DNA of 64,000 nt from Actinotignum schaalii (GTDB lineage Bacteria > Actinomycetota > Actinomycetes > Actinomycetales > Actinomycetaceae). The stretch covers positions 20,421 to 84,420 of the forward strand of contig NZ_JARBHJ010000003.1 in assembly GCF_028864145.1 (NCBI RefSeq). The letters are read 5' to 3'. Made by a program: the position numbers and the translations under genes. Positions 1 to 7,019 of the stretch are shown here, one piece after another. Position 1 is the first letter of the stretch. Each line of letters opens with the position of its first letter. Under the pieces are notes generated by a model, which saw nothing but the letters and a program-made list of their open reading frames with translations, made no database searches and was not told where the DNA came from.

Positions 1-257
1 GTAGCGGTGAGGATCTCGCTGCCTTCCACGTACAAGCCGGTGGAATGGTGTGCCGGCGATGCGCCCCGCGCGGGGCGGCCTATCCGGGGGAGGATACCCG
101 GCGTCTCCTCGCCGCGCTGGCCCGCGGGGATTGGGACGTTATTGACGCGCTCGCCGGCAGCACCGGGGAAACCGCGCACGGCTATATTTCCGCGTACGTG
201 CAATGGTATTTGGAACGCAAGGTACGTTCCTTGCAGATCGTGAGGTCGGCATCATGA
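1..257 (+). CDS. recO: DNA repair protein RecO, C-terminal part (5' end outside window)
   Basis: Only the last 84 codons are present, with the codon frame starting at base 3. RecO loads RecA onto SSB-coated single-stranded DNA together with RecR in the RecFOR repair pathway. The visible tail has the family's late zinc-finger remnant (VCRRCAPRGA), then the alpha-helical end with GDWDVIDAL and AYVQWYLERKVRSLQ, which matches the usual RecO C-terminus in actinobacteria. Its TGA overlaps the ATG of uppS in an ATGA arrangement, so the two are translationally coupled; recO-uppS is a common actinobacterial gene pair. Identification rests on these short motifs and on the neighbour. Confidence 0.85.
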   Translation, partial: SGEDLAAFHVQAGGMVCRRCAPRGAAYPGEDTRRLLAALARGDWDVIDALAGSTGETAHGYISAYVQWYLERKVRSLQIVRSAS

Positions 258-1156
258 CAGAAGCGCACCCGAAGCGAGCCCAGCTGGACCATCTCCCTCA
301 CCTGGAGCGGCCTACTCCGGCCCACCGGCCCGGCATCACGCCCCCGCCCCTGGGGCGGGTTCCCGAACACGTTGCTATCGTCATGGACGGCAACGGGCGC
401 TGGGCAAATGCCCGCGGGCTGGCGCGCACCGAAGGGCATAAAGCCGGTGAGCGGTCCCTCATGGATGTGGTGGCCGGCGCCCTGGAAGTCGGGATCGCGG
501 AGCTATCCGTCTACGCTTTTTCTACCGAAAACTGGCGGCGTTCACCTGCCGAAGTTCGCTTCCTCATGGGATTTTCTCGCGATATTATCCGCGCCAACCG
601 CGATCAACTCCACGACTGGGGAGTGCGGGTGCAATGGGTGGGCCGCGAGGGCCGGCTGTGGCGTTCGGTGCTGCGTGAGATTCGCGCCGCGGAAGAACTG
701 ACCGCGGGAAATACCCGCATGGTTCTCAACCTGTGCATTAACTACGGCGGACGCGCGGAAATCGTGGATGCGGTGCGCGCGGTAGCAGAGCGGGTAGCCA
801 ACGGGGAACTCAAGGCGGAGCGTATTAGCGAAGCAACCCTGACCGCCCAGCTTTACTCCCCGCGGATGCGCGACGTCGACCTCCTTATCCGCACCGGCGG
901 GGAATACCGCACCTCTAATTTCCTCATGTGGGAAAGTGCCTACGCAGAACTGTACTTTTCTCCGCTACCGTGGCCGGAATTCGAGCGGCGCGCCCTGTGG
1001 GATGCCTGTGCCGCCTTCGGGCAGCGCGAGAGGCGCTTCGGTGGCGCCGTCGATAAAATTGCGCCTCAAGATACCGGCACCGGTGAGGCAGGCGCGCCGC
1101 GGGGCGCGGGCGCCGTCGCCGAAAATATACCCGAGGGTACGGGCACGGAACGCTAG
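254..1156 (+). CDS. uppS: Isoprenyl transferase (undecaprenyl diphosphate synthase family)
   Basis: This cytosolic cis-prenyltransferase (300 aa) condenses isopentenyl diphosphate onto an allylic diphosphate to make the polyprenyl carrier lipid for peptidoglycan and glycan export. Family signatures are plain: VIMDGNGRWA near residue 43 with the catalytic Asp, RTEGHKAG, the FSTENWRR motif, and the C-terminal signature with RTGGE, SNFLMWES and AYAELYF. An extra 35-40 residues lie before the catalytic core, as in other actinobacterial Z-prenyl synthases. The start at 254 was chosen because it overlaps the recO stop; the frame is open further upstream, to 203. The C-terminal 40 residues are low-complexity. 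Chain length (C50 or C55) cannot be told from sequence. Confidence 0.93.
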   Translation: MTEAHPKRAQLDHLPHLERPTPAHRPGITPPPLGRVPEHVAIVMDGNGRWANARGLARTEGHKAGERSLMDVVAGALEVGIAELSVYAFSTENWRRSPAEVRFLMGFSRDIIRANRDQLHDWGVRVQWVGREGRLWRSVLREIRAAEELTAGNTRMVLNLCINYGGRAEIVDAVRAVAERVANGELKAERISEATLTAQLYSPRMRDVDLLIRTGGEYRTSNFLMWESAYAELYFSPLPWPEFERRALWDACAAFGQRERRFGGAVDKIAPQDTGTGEAGAPRGAGAVAENIPEGTGTER

Positions 1157-1230
1157 ACTGGGACCTAAGCGTGCCCGCCGCGCGGACGCGGCGCCCCACG
1201 CACGCATAAGCACACGCATAAGGAGCGGAA

Positions 1231-1752
1231 ATGACCACCCACGATCCCTACGCCGGAGTGCCGGCCGGAAGCGTCGATCTTCACCTCACCTCCGATGATT
1301 TTGCGGAAGGCGAGGCCCTTCCTGAAAGTGCCACCGGGGCGGGTAGCACCCCGGGCGGCGCGGACCGCAATCCGCAACTGGGCTGGGATACCCCACCGGA
1401 GGGCACGGTCAGCCTGCTTGTCTCCTGCTATGACCCGGATGCTCCCACGCCGTCGGGCTACTGGCACTGGACGGTAGCGAATCTGCCCGCGGATACCGCC
1501 GAGATTGCAGCCGGTGGCTCCGGTGAGCTTCCGGCACCTGCCCTCACTTTGAAGAACGACGGCGGAACTCCGAGTTTCCAGGGTGCCGCACCGCCGGCCG
1601 GCCACGGCCCGCACCGCTATATTTTCGCGGTGCTCGCCCTCGACACCGTTTTGGATATCGATGCGGAAACCCGGCCCGCGGTGGCGTACTTCCTGGCCCG
1701 CGAACACGTGCTCGGCCGCGGCCTACTCACCGGCACCTGGGAAAATAACTAA
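1231..1752 (+). CDS. YbhB/YbcL (PEBP, Raf-kinase-inhibitor-like) family protein
   Basis: A 173-residue cytosolic protein of the phosphatidylethanolamine-binding fold. Visible hallmarks are the anion-pocket segment CYDPDAPTPSGYWHWTVANL (about residues 68-87), a later GPHRYIFAVLAL segment, and the terminal FLAREHVLGRGLLTGTW, all typical of the bacterial YbhB/YbcL subfamily. Length is normal for the family. The start has a good ribosome site (AAGGAGCGGAA before ATG). The molecular function of bacterial members is unsettled, so no substrate is proposed. It lies 31 bp before an unknown gene and may be co-transcribed with it and priA. Confidence 0.85.
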   Translation: MTTHDPYAGVPAGSVDLHLTSDDFAEGEALPESATGAGSTPGGADRNPQLGWDTPPEGTVSLLVSCYDPDAPTPSGYWHWTVANLPADTAEIAAGGSGELPAPALTLKNDGGTPSFQGAAPPAGHGPHRYIFAVLALDTVLDIDAETRPAVAYFLAREHVLGRGLLTGTWENN

Positions 1753-1783
1753 GGAAAACGAAGCGCAAGGGGAGGATAACTCA

Positions 1784-2386
1784 ATGACTGACGTGCGCAC
1801 ATACGCGGTACTTACGCCTTTTGATAGCGCGGATGCCCTCGCGGCGCTCTGCGCGCTGCACGGTCTGGAGGTGCAGGTGGTAGCCACGGATTCCGGGGCG
1901 CTGGTGTACCGCCAGCTGGCAACGCCCGTCTACGATGAGTGGGATATCCGCAATATCACCGGCCCGGATCCCGATGAGGAACCCGCCTCCCTTTCCGATG
2001 ATGCCCCGGCGGTGGCCGGAATGCTCTCCCGCCTCAGCCCCTACGGCTCCATCCTTATTGATGTGAATCTGGATAAGGAATCCACCGGTTTTGAGCCGGG
2101 CGTATCCGGGATGGTGCGCGCGCGGCGTTTCTTCGCCGGCAAAGCCGATGAGGAAATTGCCTCCGGCCTGCTGCTCAACTCCCTGGATCCCATCGTTGAG
2201 GAGCTCATGCTGGGGGAGCGCTCCATTACCGACTGCGCGGCTTTGGATTCCGCGAAGCTCACGCAACAAGATATTGAGAAAATCCTAAACAAGATGGCTC
2301 GCGGGGAAGGCGCGGGAGATACGGACGGCGAGGCCGGCGAGGCTGGAGAGTCCGGCGAAGAACCCGGCCGCGGGGGATCGCGATGA
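1784..2386 (+). CDS. Protein of unknown function, 200 aa
   Basis: I do not recognise this protein. The start at 1784 follows a strong ribosome site (GGGGAGGA at 1770-1777); the frame is open upstream but overlaps the previous gene. The N-terminal 60 residues are mixed alpha/beta (TYAVLTPFDSADALAALCAL), the middle is acidic, and the last 35 residues are a Gly/Glu-rich tail with GEAGEAGESGEEPG. No signal peptide or membrane segment is visible. The stop overlaps the priA start (ATGA), so it is translationally coupled to a phosphoribosyl isomerase gene. In other actinobacteria small unrelated genes occupy this spot, so the coupling does not prove a metabolic role. Confidence 0.6.
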   Translation: MTDVRTYAVLTPFDSADALAALCALHGLEVQVVATDSGALVYRQLATPVYDEWDIRNITGPDPDEEPASLSDDAPAVAGMLSRLSPYGSILIDVNLDKESTGFEPGVSGMVRARRFFAGKADEEIASGLLLNSLDPIVEELMLGERSITDCAALDSAKLTQQDIEKILNKMARGEGAGDTDGEAGEAGESGEEPGRGGSR

Positions 2387-3120
2387 GCTGTGAGCTGCTC
2401 GTTGCGGTAGATATTCGGGCAGGGCGTTCCGCGCGGCTGGGTACCGGCCCGGAAGCGTGGAGTGACCCGGCCGCGGCTATCGCGGATTTCCGGGCGGCAG
2501 GGGCGCAGTGGATTCACCTGGTGGATCTCGATCTGGTATACGGCACCGGGGATAATTTCGCCCTGCTCGAGCGCCTTATGGAGAGCCACCCGATGCACTG
2601 GGAGCTTTCCGGCGGCATCGACACCCCGGAGGTGCTGGAGCGTGCCCTCGCTACCCGCGCGGAGCGCATTAATCTTGCCACCACTGCCCTGCGAGATCGT
2701 GCGTGGGTAGCGCGGGTACTGGCGCAGCACGCGGATCGGGTGGCGGTTTGTCTTGATGTCGACGGCGCCCGGGTGGTTGCGCGCGGTGCCGGTACTGATG
2801 TCGGAGGGTTACGGGAAGTTATAGATTTTCTCGACGACGCCGGTGCGCGCCGCTACATCGTCACGGACCGGACCCGAGACGGTGCCCTCGCCGGGGCTAA
2901 CCTTGAGCTACTCGAGCGGGTCACGGAACTGAGCCAGGTGCGTATCACTGCCTCAGGCGGGATGGCGACGCTGGCCGATTTGCGCGCCGTTCGGGAGCTG
3001 AGCGAGCATAGCATGAGCGCGGATGGTAATTCGCCCGGCCCCGTCGACTCGGTCATCATCGGCAAAGCTTTCTACGAGGGAAACTTCACCGTTGCCCAGG
3101 CTCTCGCGGAGCTTTCCTGA
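2383..3120 (+). CDS. priA: PriA/HisA-family phosphoribosyl isomerase, diverged
   Basis: A (beta/alpha)8 isomerase of the HisA/PriA family, 245 aa. HisA isomerises ProFAR in histidine synthesis; actinobacterial PriA also does the TrpF step of tryptophan synthesis. The catalytic aspartates appear at D10 (VAVDIRAG) and D162 (VTDRTRDGALAG), D125 sits in CLDVDG, and the phosphate-binding loops SGG (191-193) and IIGKAFYEG are intact. Loop 5, which in the tuberculosis enzyme contains the switching Arg143 and Trp145 (RGWTRDGG), reads RGAGTDVGG here: the Arg is kept (R134) but Trp is replaced by Ala136. No his or trp genes adjoin it. Such retained PriA enzymes with shifted specificity are known in Actinomycetaceae that lost his or trp genes; which activity remains cannot be read from sequence. 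Confidence 0.85.
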   Translation: MSCELLVAVDIRAGRSARLGTGPEAWSDPAAAIADFRAAGAQWIHLVDLDLVYGTGDNFALLERLMESHPMHWELSGGIDTPEVLERALATRAERINLATTALRDRAWVARVLAQHADRVAVCLDVDGARVVARGAGTDVGGLREVIDFLDDAGARRYIVTDRTRDGALAGANLELLERVTELSQVRITASGGMATLADLRAVRELSEHSMSADGNSPGPVDSVIIGKAFYEGNFTVAQALAELS

Positions 3121-3426
3121 GTGCTGAGTCCTGTATCTGCGGGGTACAGATGCGCCGTCGCATGTGGGGAGAATAACCCGCGGTGTTATCTGTAGCTCAT
3201 GTGTCTGTGCTACACTAATACGGTCAATCCGGCATTCTGCCGGAACGCAAGTGGAGAAATCCCACCTAGCCGCCCGCCCGGGCGCTACTTCGAAAAGGAA
3301 TTTTCGGAAAAGATAAGTACCGGGTCATATCAAAGGGTAGCGGGTTCGTAACATGGCCGTTTGGCGTGCCGTGTCACCTCGGGAGTACTCCGTGCGTTGT
3401 CCACGTTGAGGAACAGAGGAACTGCA
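3121..3426 (+). promoter_or_regulatory. infC operon promoter and structured 5' leader
   Basis: This 306-bp gap has no gene. A likely -10 box TACACT lies at 3211-3216, preceded by TG (extended -10); a weak -35 (TTATCT, 3186-3191) is possible. The roughly 210-nt leader holds several self-complementary segments: CCGGCA/TGCCGG at 3229-3243 with a 3-nt loop, GTGG/CCAC just after, a GCCC/GGGC hairpin in the GC-rich run, and CGAAAA/TTTTCG near 3292-3307. A long folded leader is usual for ribosomal-protein operons under translational feedback, but I cannot assign it to a named RNA family. Confidence 0.5.
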
Positions 3427-4074
3427 ATTAACAACGAACCGCGTGTAAATGATCGCATCCACGTCCCTAAGGTGCGCCTTGTTGGCCCCAGCGGTGAACA
3501 GGTCGGTGTGGTGCGCACGGAAGATGCGCTCCGCCTGGCTGTAGAGGCGAACCTCGACCTGGTGGAAGTTGCTCCGAATTCCAATCCGCCGGTCGCGCGC
3601 CTCATGGACTACGGGAAATACAAGTACGAATCCGCCCAGAAAGCTCGGGAAGCACGTCGTAACCAGGCCAATACTCAGATCAAATCCATCCGGATTGGGC
3701 TGAAGATTGACGGTAATGACTACAACACCAAGAAGTCGCAGGCGGAACGTTTCCTGAACGCCGGGGATAAGGTCAAATTCGATCTTCGTTTCCGCGGCCG
3801 TGAACAATCCCGCCCGGAAATGGGTGTGCGCCTGCTCTCCGGCCTGGCTGAAGAGCTCGCGGAAATTTCTACTGTGGAAGCAGCACCTCGCGCTGACGGG
3901 CGCAATATGTCCATGGTCCTTGCGCCCACGCGGCGGAAGTCGGAAGCCAAGTCCGATCAGCGGCGGCGTCGTGAAGCGGAACGCGAGAACCGGCGCGCGA
4001 AAGCCGCCAAACGCGCGGCCGAACGCAACGCAAAAACCTCTGAAACGGAAAACAACGCAGCAGCAACCGAATAA
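3427..4074 (+). CDS. infC: Translation initiation factor IF-3, AUU start
   Basis: IF-3 (215 aa) binds the 30S subunit, blocks premature subunit joining and proofreads the start codon. The N-domain begins with [19 protein letters not shown], the linker is lysine-rich, and the C-domain has the [15 protein letters not shown] signature. The tail (EREN...AKAAKRAAE) is a charged, Ala/Glu-rich extension common in actinobacteria. No ATG, GTG or TTG fits the family N-terminus; an ATT at 3427 does, 6 nt after AGAGGA (3415-3420). Rare AUU starts on infC are the known basis of autoregulation, because IF-3 rejects its own start codon. The TTG codons at 3361 and 3397 in the same frame lack a ribosome site and would add residues not seen in the family. 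Confidence 0.93.
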   Translation: MNNEPRVNDRIHVPKVRLVGPSGEQVGVVRTEDALRLAVEANLDLVEVAPNSNPPVARLMDYGKYKYESAQKAREARRNQANTQIKSIRIGLKIDGNDYNTKKSQAERFLNAGDKVKFDLRFRGREQSRPEMGVRLLSGLAEELAEISTVEAAPRADGRNMSMVLAPTRRKSEAKSDQRRRREAERENRRAKAAKRAAERNAKTSETENNAAATE

Positions 4075-4164
4075 GTTGACTTGTGAAAAGCGGGCCCGCC
4101 GGCGGGGCGATCTGGGAGATCAAAATTTGCCCCCGGGCCCCAGGGAGGATGAACAAACCCCAAC

Positions 4165-4350
4165 ATGAAGACGCACTCCGGTGCGAAGAAGCGTTTCCGC
4201 GTGACGGGAAGCGGCAAGCTCATGCGCGAACAGCGCAATAAGCGCCACCTGCTGGAGCACAAGAGCTCCACCCGGAAGCGTCGGCTCTCGCGCGACCAGG
4301 TTGTGGACAAGTCCAACCTTCGCGAAGTTAACCGTCTGCTCGGCCGCTAG
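4165..4350 (+). CDS. rpmI: 50S ribosomal protein L35
   Basis: A 61-residue basic ribosomal protein. It begins [19 protein letters not shown], the canonical L35 N-terminus minus the usual Pro-Lys pair, and ends with [11 protein letters not shown]. The ribosome site GGGAGGA (4143-4149) lies 15 nt before the ATG, which is longer than normal; no better start exists because an in-frame stop sits at 4150. It is the middle gene of infC-rpmI-rplT, conserved throughout bacteria, and should be co-regulated with its neighbours. Confidence 0.96.
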   Translation: MKTHSGAKKRFRVTGSGKLMREQRNKRHLLEHKSSTRKRRLSRDQVVDKSNLREVNRLLGR

Positions 4351-4387
4351 ATTCGTCCGACGAAAAGTTTTGTAAAAGGAGAAAAAC

Positions 4388-4771
4388 ATGGCACGCGTCA
4401 AGCGCTCCGTCAACGCCAAGAAGAAGCGTCGCACTACCCTCGAACGGGCGTCCGGCTACCGCGGGCAGCGGTCCCGCCTCTACCGTAAGGCCAAAGAACA
4501 GGTCACCCATTCCTTCGTCTACAACTACCGCGACCGCAAGAAGCGGAAGAACGACTTCCGCAAGCTGTGGATCACCCGCATCAACGCGGCCGTGCGCGCC
4601 GAAGGCATGACCTACAACCGCTTCATCCAGGGCCTGGGCCTGGCCGGAATTGAAGTTGATCGCCGTCAGCTCGCTGAAATGGCCGTCAATGATCCCACCG
4701 GTTTCACCGCGGTGGTCAACGCCGCCAAGGCTGCGCTTCCGGAAGACGTGAACGCACCCAAGGTTGCCTAA
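4388..4771 (+). CDS. rplT: 50S ribosomal protein L20
   Basis: Ribosomal protein L20 (127 aa) binds 23S rRNA early in 50S assembly. The basic N-terminal arm ([20 protein letters not shown]) and the globular domain with [14 protein letters not shown] and [16 protein letters not shown] are diagnostic. AAAAGGAGAAAA precedes the ATG as a strong ribosome site, 37 bp after rpmI. In other bacteria L20 represses its own operon by binding the leader; a similar circuit is possible with the folded leader before infC. A terminator follows at 4795-4830. Confidence 0.97.
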   Translation: MARVKRSVNAKKKRRTTLERASGYRGQRSRLYRKAKEQVTHSFVYNYRDRKKRKNDFRKLWITRINAAVRAEGMTYNRFIQGLGLAGIEVDRRQLAEMAVNDPTGFTAVVNAAKAALPEDVNAPKVA

Positions 4772-4794
4772 GCTTTTTCAAGAGTGACCTATCA

Positions 4795-4830
4795 GCGGCC
4801 CGAGTGACGAAATCTCGTTACTCGGGCCGC
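4795..4830 (+). terminator. Terminator hairpin after rplT
   Basis: Perfect 11-bp stem GCGGCCCGAGT / ACTCGGGCCGC with a 14-nt loop. The following T-run is poor (TGCGTTT). It ends the infC-rpmI-rplT operon just before the leaderless promoter of the next gene. Confidence 0.75.
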
Positions 4831-4836
4831 TGCGTT

Positions 4837-4842
4837 TAGACT
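4837..4842 (+). promoter_or_regulatory. -10 box of a probable leaderless promoter
   Basis: TAGACT is followed by exactly six bases and then the ATG at 4849. No ribosome site precedes the start, so the mRNA probably begins at or next to the ATG. Confidence 0.55.
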
Positions 4843-4848
4843 ACAATC

Positions 4849-5562
4849 ATGAAACTTTTCGCCCATCGGGGCCTGTGCGCCGACGCACCCGAAAACACCA
4901 TGGCCGCATTTCGGGCTGCTTACCAGGCCGGATTCACCTGGATTGAAACGGATGTGGATATCACCGCAGACGGCTCTCTCCCGCTCTGCCACGATGCGAC
5001 CCTCGAACGCACCACCACCGGCCACGGGCGTGTCGATGCGCTGCGTGCCGCTGACCTGGACACCCTGGACGCCGGATCTTGGTTCAGCCCGGGCTTCGCG
5101 GGGGAGAAGATTCCCACCCTCGCCCAACTCGTTGATTTTGCCCTCGAGGCCGGGATAAGCATCAATATCGAAATGAAACCCTGCGTGCAGGGTGGCCAGC
5201 AAGCCCGTGCCCTCGTGCGCGCGGTAGCGGAACAGGCCCGCAGGCTCGGCACCGAGCGAGCCCTGGTTTCCTCCTTCTCACACCTGCAACTGGCCGAATT
5301 CGCGCGCTACGCCCCTGAGATTCCGCGCGGTGCACTCGTTGATCGCGCGAGTTTCGGGCCGGATTGGCGCACCGTTCTTGACCTCACCGATTCTCGCTAT
5401 CTGCATGTGAGTGACGACGCCGTGACCGCGGCCGTGGTCACCGAGGCCCGGGCCGTGGGCCGAGATGTGCACGTCTACACAGTCAACAGCCCCGAACGCG
5501 CCCGGCAATTGGAACGCTGGGGCGTGGCCGGTGTTTTTACCGATGGCTTCGTGCGGCCCTAG
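4849..5562 (+). CDS. Glycerophosphodiester phosphodiesterase
   Basis: A 237-residue GDPD-family TIM-barrel enzyme that hydrolyses glycerophosphodiesters to an alcohol and glycerol-3-phosphate. Hallmark residues are visible: FAHRG at residues 4-8 (catalytic His), PENTMAAF, the metal ligands in ETDVDITADG, and LCHDATLERTT with the second catalytic His. Later strands NIEMKP and VHVYTVN and the final GVFTDGF also match. There is no signal peptide, so it is cytosolic and UgpQ-like, recycling glycerol phosphate from deacylated lipids. It appears leaderless (TAGACT at 4837-4842, no Shine-Dalgarno). It sits between rplT and a SpoU methyltransferase, an insertion relative to the common rplT-methyltransferase order. 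Confidence 0.9.
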   Translation: MKLFAHRGLCADAPENTMAAFRAAYQAGFTWIETDVDITADGSLPLCHDATLERTTTGHGRVDALRAADLDTLDAGSWFSPGFAGEKIPTLAQLVDFALEAGISINIEMKPCVQGGQQARALVRAVAEQARRLGTERALVSSFSHLQLAEFARYAPEIPRGALVDRASFGPDWRTVLDLTDSRYLHVSDDAVTAAVVTEARAVGRDVHVYTVNSPERARQLERWGVAGVFTDGFVRP

Positions 5563-5611
5563 CTGCTGCCGACCACCTGCAACCTACTCCCTACAGAAAA
5601 AGAAACGACCC

Positions 5612-6454
5612 GTGAAAAGCACACCCGCATCGCATACCCAACTCACCCGCGCCGCCCGCCTACACCGGCCCCAACAGCGCGAACGCTTCCGGCAAACCCT
5701 GGTGGAAGGCCCCGGAGCGGTTCAGGAACTCCTCGCACACCGCGCGAATCTTGTTCGCGACGTCTACTATACGAAAGCCAGCCTTATCTCCAACCCGGAC
5801 TTGGGTGGGCTCATCAAAGAAGCCGGCGTCTACCACCACCCGCTTAACGCCGATGAGATGCAGGCTCTATCCGAAGATGCGCGCGGTGTGGTGGCCGTTA
5901 TCGACATTCCGGAAACTCCGGCGCTCACCCCCACGGTTAAGAACGCCAGGCTAGTGCTGGCCACCGCGAATATTCAAGATCCCGGAAATGTGGGCGCCAT
6001 TATTCGGGCCGCGGACGTGGCCGGATGCGATGCGGTGCTCCTTGGCCGGGGTAGCGTAGAGCTATGGTCCCCGAAAGTTATTCGCTCCTCAGCCGGTTCC
6101 ATCTTCCATCTCCCGGTTCTCGATTCCATTAACGTGGGCAAGCTCGACGGTGTGCTTGAGCGCGCAGGCATCAGTTTCCTGGCAGCCACCGGCGAGGGGG
6201 AGTGGGATCTGGCCACCCTGGTGGCCTCGGCTAATGACGCCGCTTATCTTGGGCAACCGCCCCTTGGCCCGGACCTTACCCGGCCGGTGTGCTGGTTACT
6301 GGGCAATGAAGCGCACGGCTTCGCGGATGTGGATGCCAATGTGGATGCGACCGTCGCCATCCCGATCTACGGGAAAGCCGAATCCTGCAATGTTGCTATG
6401 GCCGCCGCGATCCTTTCCAGTACGACGGCGATGATCCAGCACCGCCCTGAATAA
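5612..6454 (+). CDS. TrmH/SpoU-family RNA 2'-O-methyltransferase
   Basis: A SPOUT-fold methyltransferase (280 aa) that methylates ribose 2'-OH in rRNA or tRNA with S-adenosylmethionine. The N-terminal part (VEGPGAVQELL) is the RNA-binding L30e-like domain. The catalytic domain shows motif 1 (NIQDPGNVGAIIRAADVAG with the conserved Asn and Arg), motif 2 (WLLGNEAHGF) and motif 3 (IPIYGKAESCNVAMAAAIL), which form the trefoil knot. The GTG at 5612 gives the family N-terminus, although its ribosome site is weak; the open frame upstream overlaps the previous gene. rplT-linked homologues are called TsnR or RlmB-like; the exact target base cannot be assigned. Confidence 0.88.
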   Translation: MKSTPASHTQLTRAARLHRPQQRERFRQTLVEGPGAVQELLAHRANLVRDVYYTKASLISNPDLGGLIKEAGVYHHPLNADEMQALSEDARGVVAVIDIPETPALTPTVKNARLVLATANIQDPGNVGAIIRAADVAGCDAVLLGRGSVELWSPKVIRSSAGSIFHLPVLDSINVGKLDGVLERAGISFLAATGEGEWDLATLVASANDAAYLGQPPLGPDLTRPVCWLLGNEAHGFADVDANVDATVAIPIYGKAESCNVAMAAAILSSTTAMIQHRPE

Positions 6455-6473
6455 ACGTACGAGGATATAAGTA

Positions 6474-6507
6474 AGCGGGCGGCGAAGAGCTTTCTTCGCC
6501 GCCCGCT
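6474..6507. terminator. Bidirectional terminator hairpin
   Basis: Inverted repeat AGCGGGCGGCGAAGA / TCTTCGCCGCCCGCT, 15 bp with a 4-nt loop, between the convergent methyltransferase and LEA-like genes. Confidence 0.75.
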
Positions 6508-6571
6508 ACGGCTCACCCCGAGGAGGGCGCGCCATCACTATTTTGGTGGATTTTACTGATGAATGGTGGAT

Positions 6572-6880
6572 TTACTTGTTATCGGAGAGGTTCTCTTTGA
6601 TGTCCTCGAACTTTTCCTTGGCAGCATCACCGGCATCGGAGGCGGCATCCTTGACCTTTTCGCCAGCATCTTTCGCCTTGTCACCGGCCTCAGAAGCCTT
6701 CTCCTCGGCCTTATCGCCGTGATCCTTGTCCGTCAGTTCGTCCTTGATGTCCTCGAACTTTTCCTTCGCGGCATCACCCAGTTGGCCCGCCTTATCAGCG
6801 GCCTTCTGGCCGAATTCCTTAGCCCGATCAAAAGCTTCGGTTGCGCCTTCTTTAATCTTGTCCACAAATTCGTTCGCCAT
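6572..6880 (-). CDS. LEA-like, highly charged repeat protein
   Basis: A 102-residue, Lys/Asp/Glu/Ala-rich protein with no Cys or Trp and no membrane segment. It reads as amphipathic 11-residue-type helix repeats, like late-embryogenesis-abundant or YtxH/CsbD-like stress proteins. Two near-identical blocks, GDAAKEKFEDIKDELTDK (35-52) and GDAAKEKFEDIKENLSDN (84-101), suggest an internal duplication. A strong ribosome site (AAAGGAG) precedes the ATG, and TATGAT on the minus strand at 6916-6921 is a likely -10. Abundant expression under stress is a guess from the type; no family member has a defined reaction. Confidence 0.7.
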   Translation of the reverse strand: MANEFVDKIKEGATEAFDRAKEFGQKAADKAGQLGDAAKEKFEDIKDELTDKDHGDKAEEKASEAGDKAKDAGEKVKDAASDAGDAAKEKFEDIKENLSDNK

Positions 6881-6915
6881 AGCGACTCCTTTCCATTGAT
6901 TAATGAAACAAGTCG

Positions 6916-6921
6916 ATCATA
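6916..6921 (-). promoter_or_regulatory. -10 box of the LEA-like gene
   Basis: TATGAT on the minus strand, about 35 nt before the ATG, which has its own good Shine-Dalgarno. Confidence 0.45.
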
Positions 6922-6964
6922 GCAAAGTGGTGGCCGTCACTTCATGTTAAGGTGGTTAATGCAC

Positions 6965-6997
6965 TCGGCCGTGCGCGAACGTATCGCGCACGGCCGA
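6965..6997 (-). terminator. Terminator hairpin after uxaC
   Basis: Perfect 14-bp inverted repeat TCGGCCGTGCGCGA / TCGCGCACGGCCGA with loop ACGTA, 22 bp downstream of the uxaC stop on the minus strand. Confidence 0.7.
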
Positions 6998-7019
6998 ATT
7001 CTCGGTTCCAGATAGCTAC

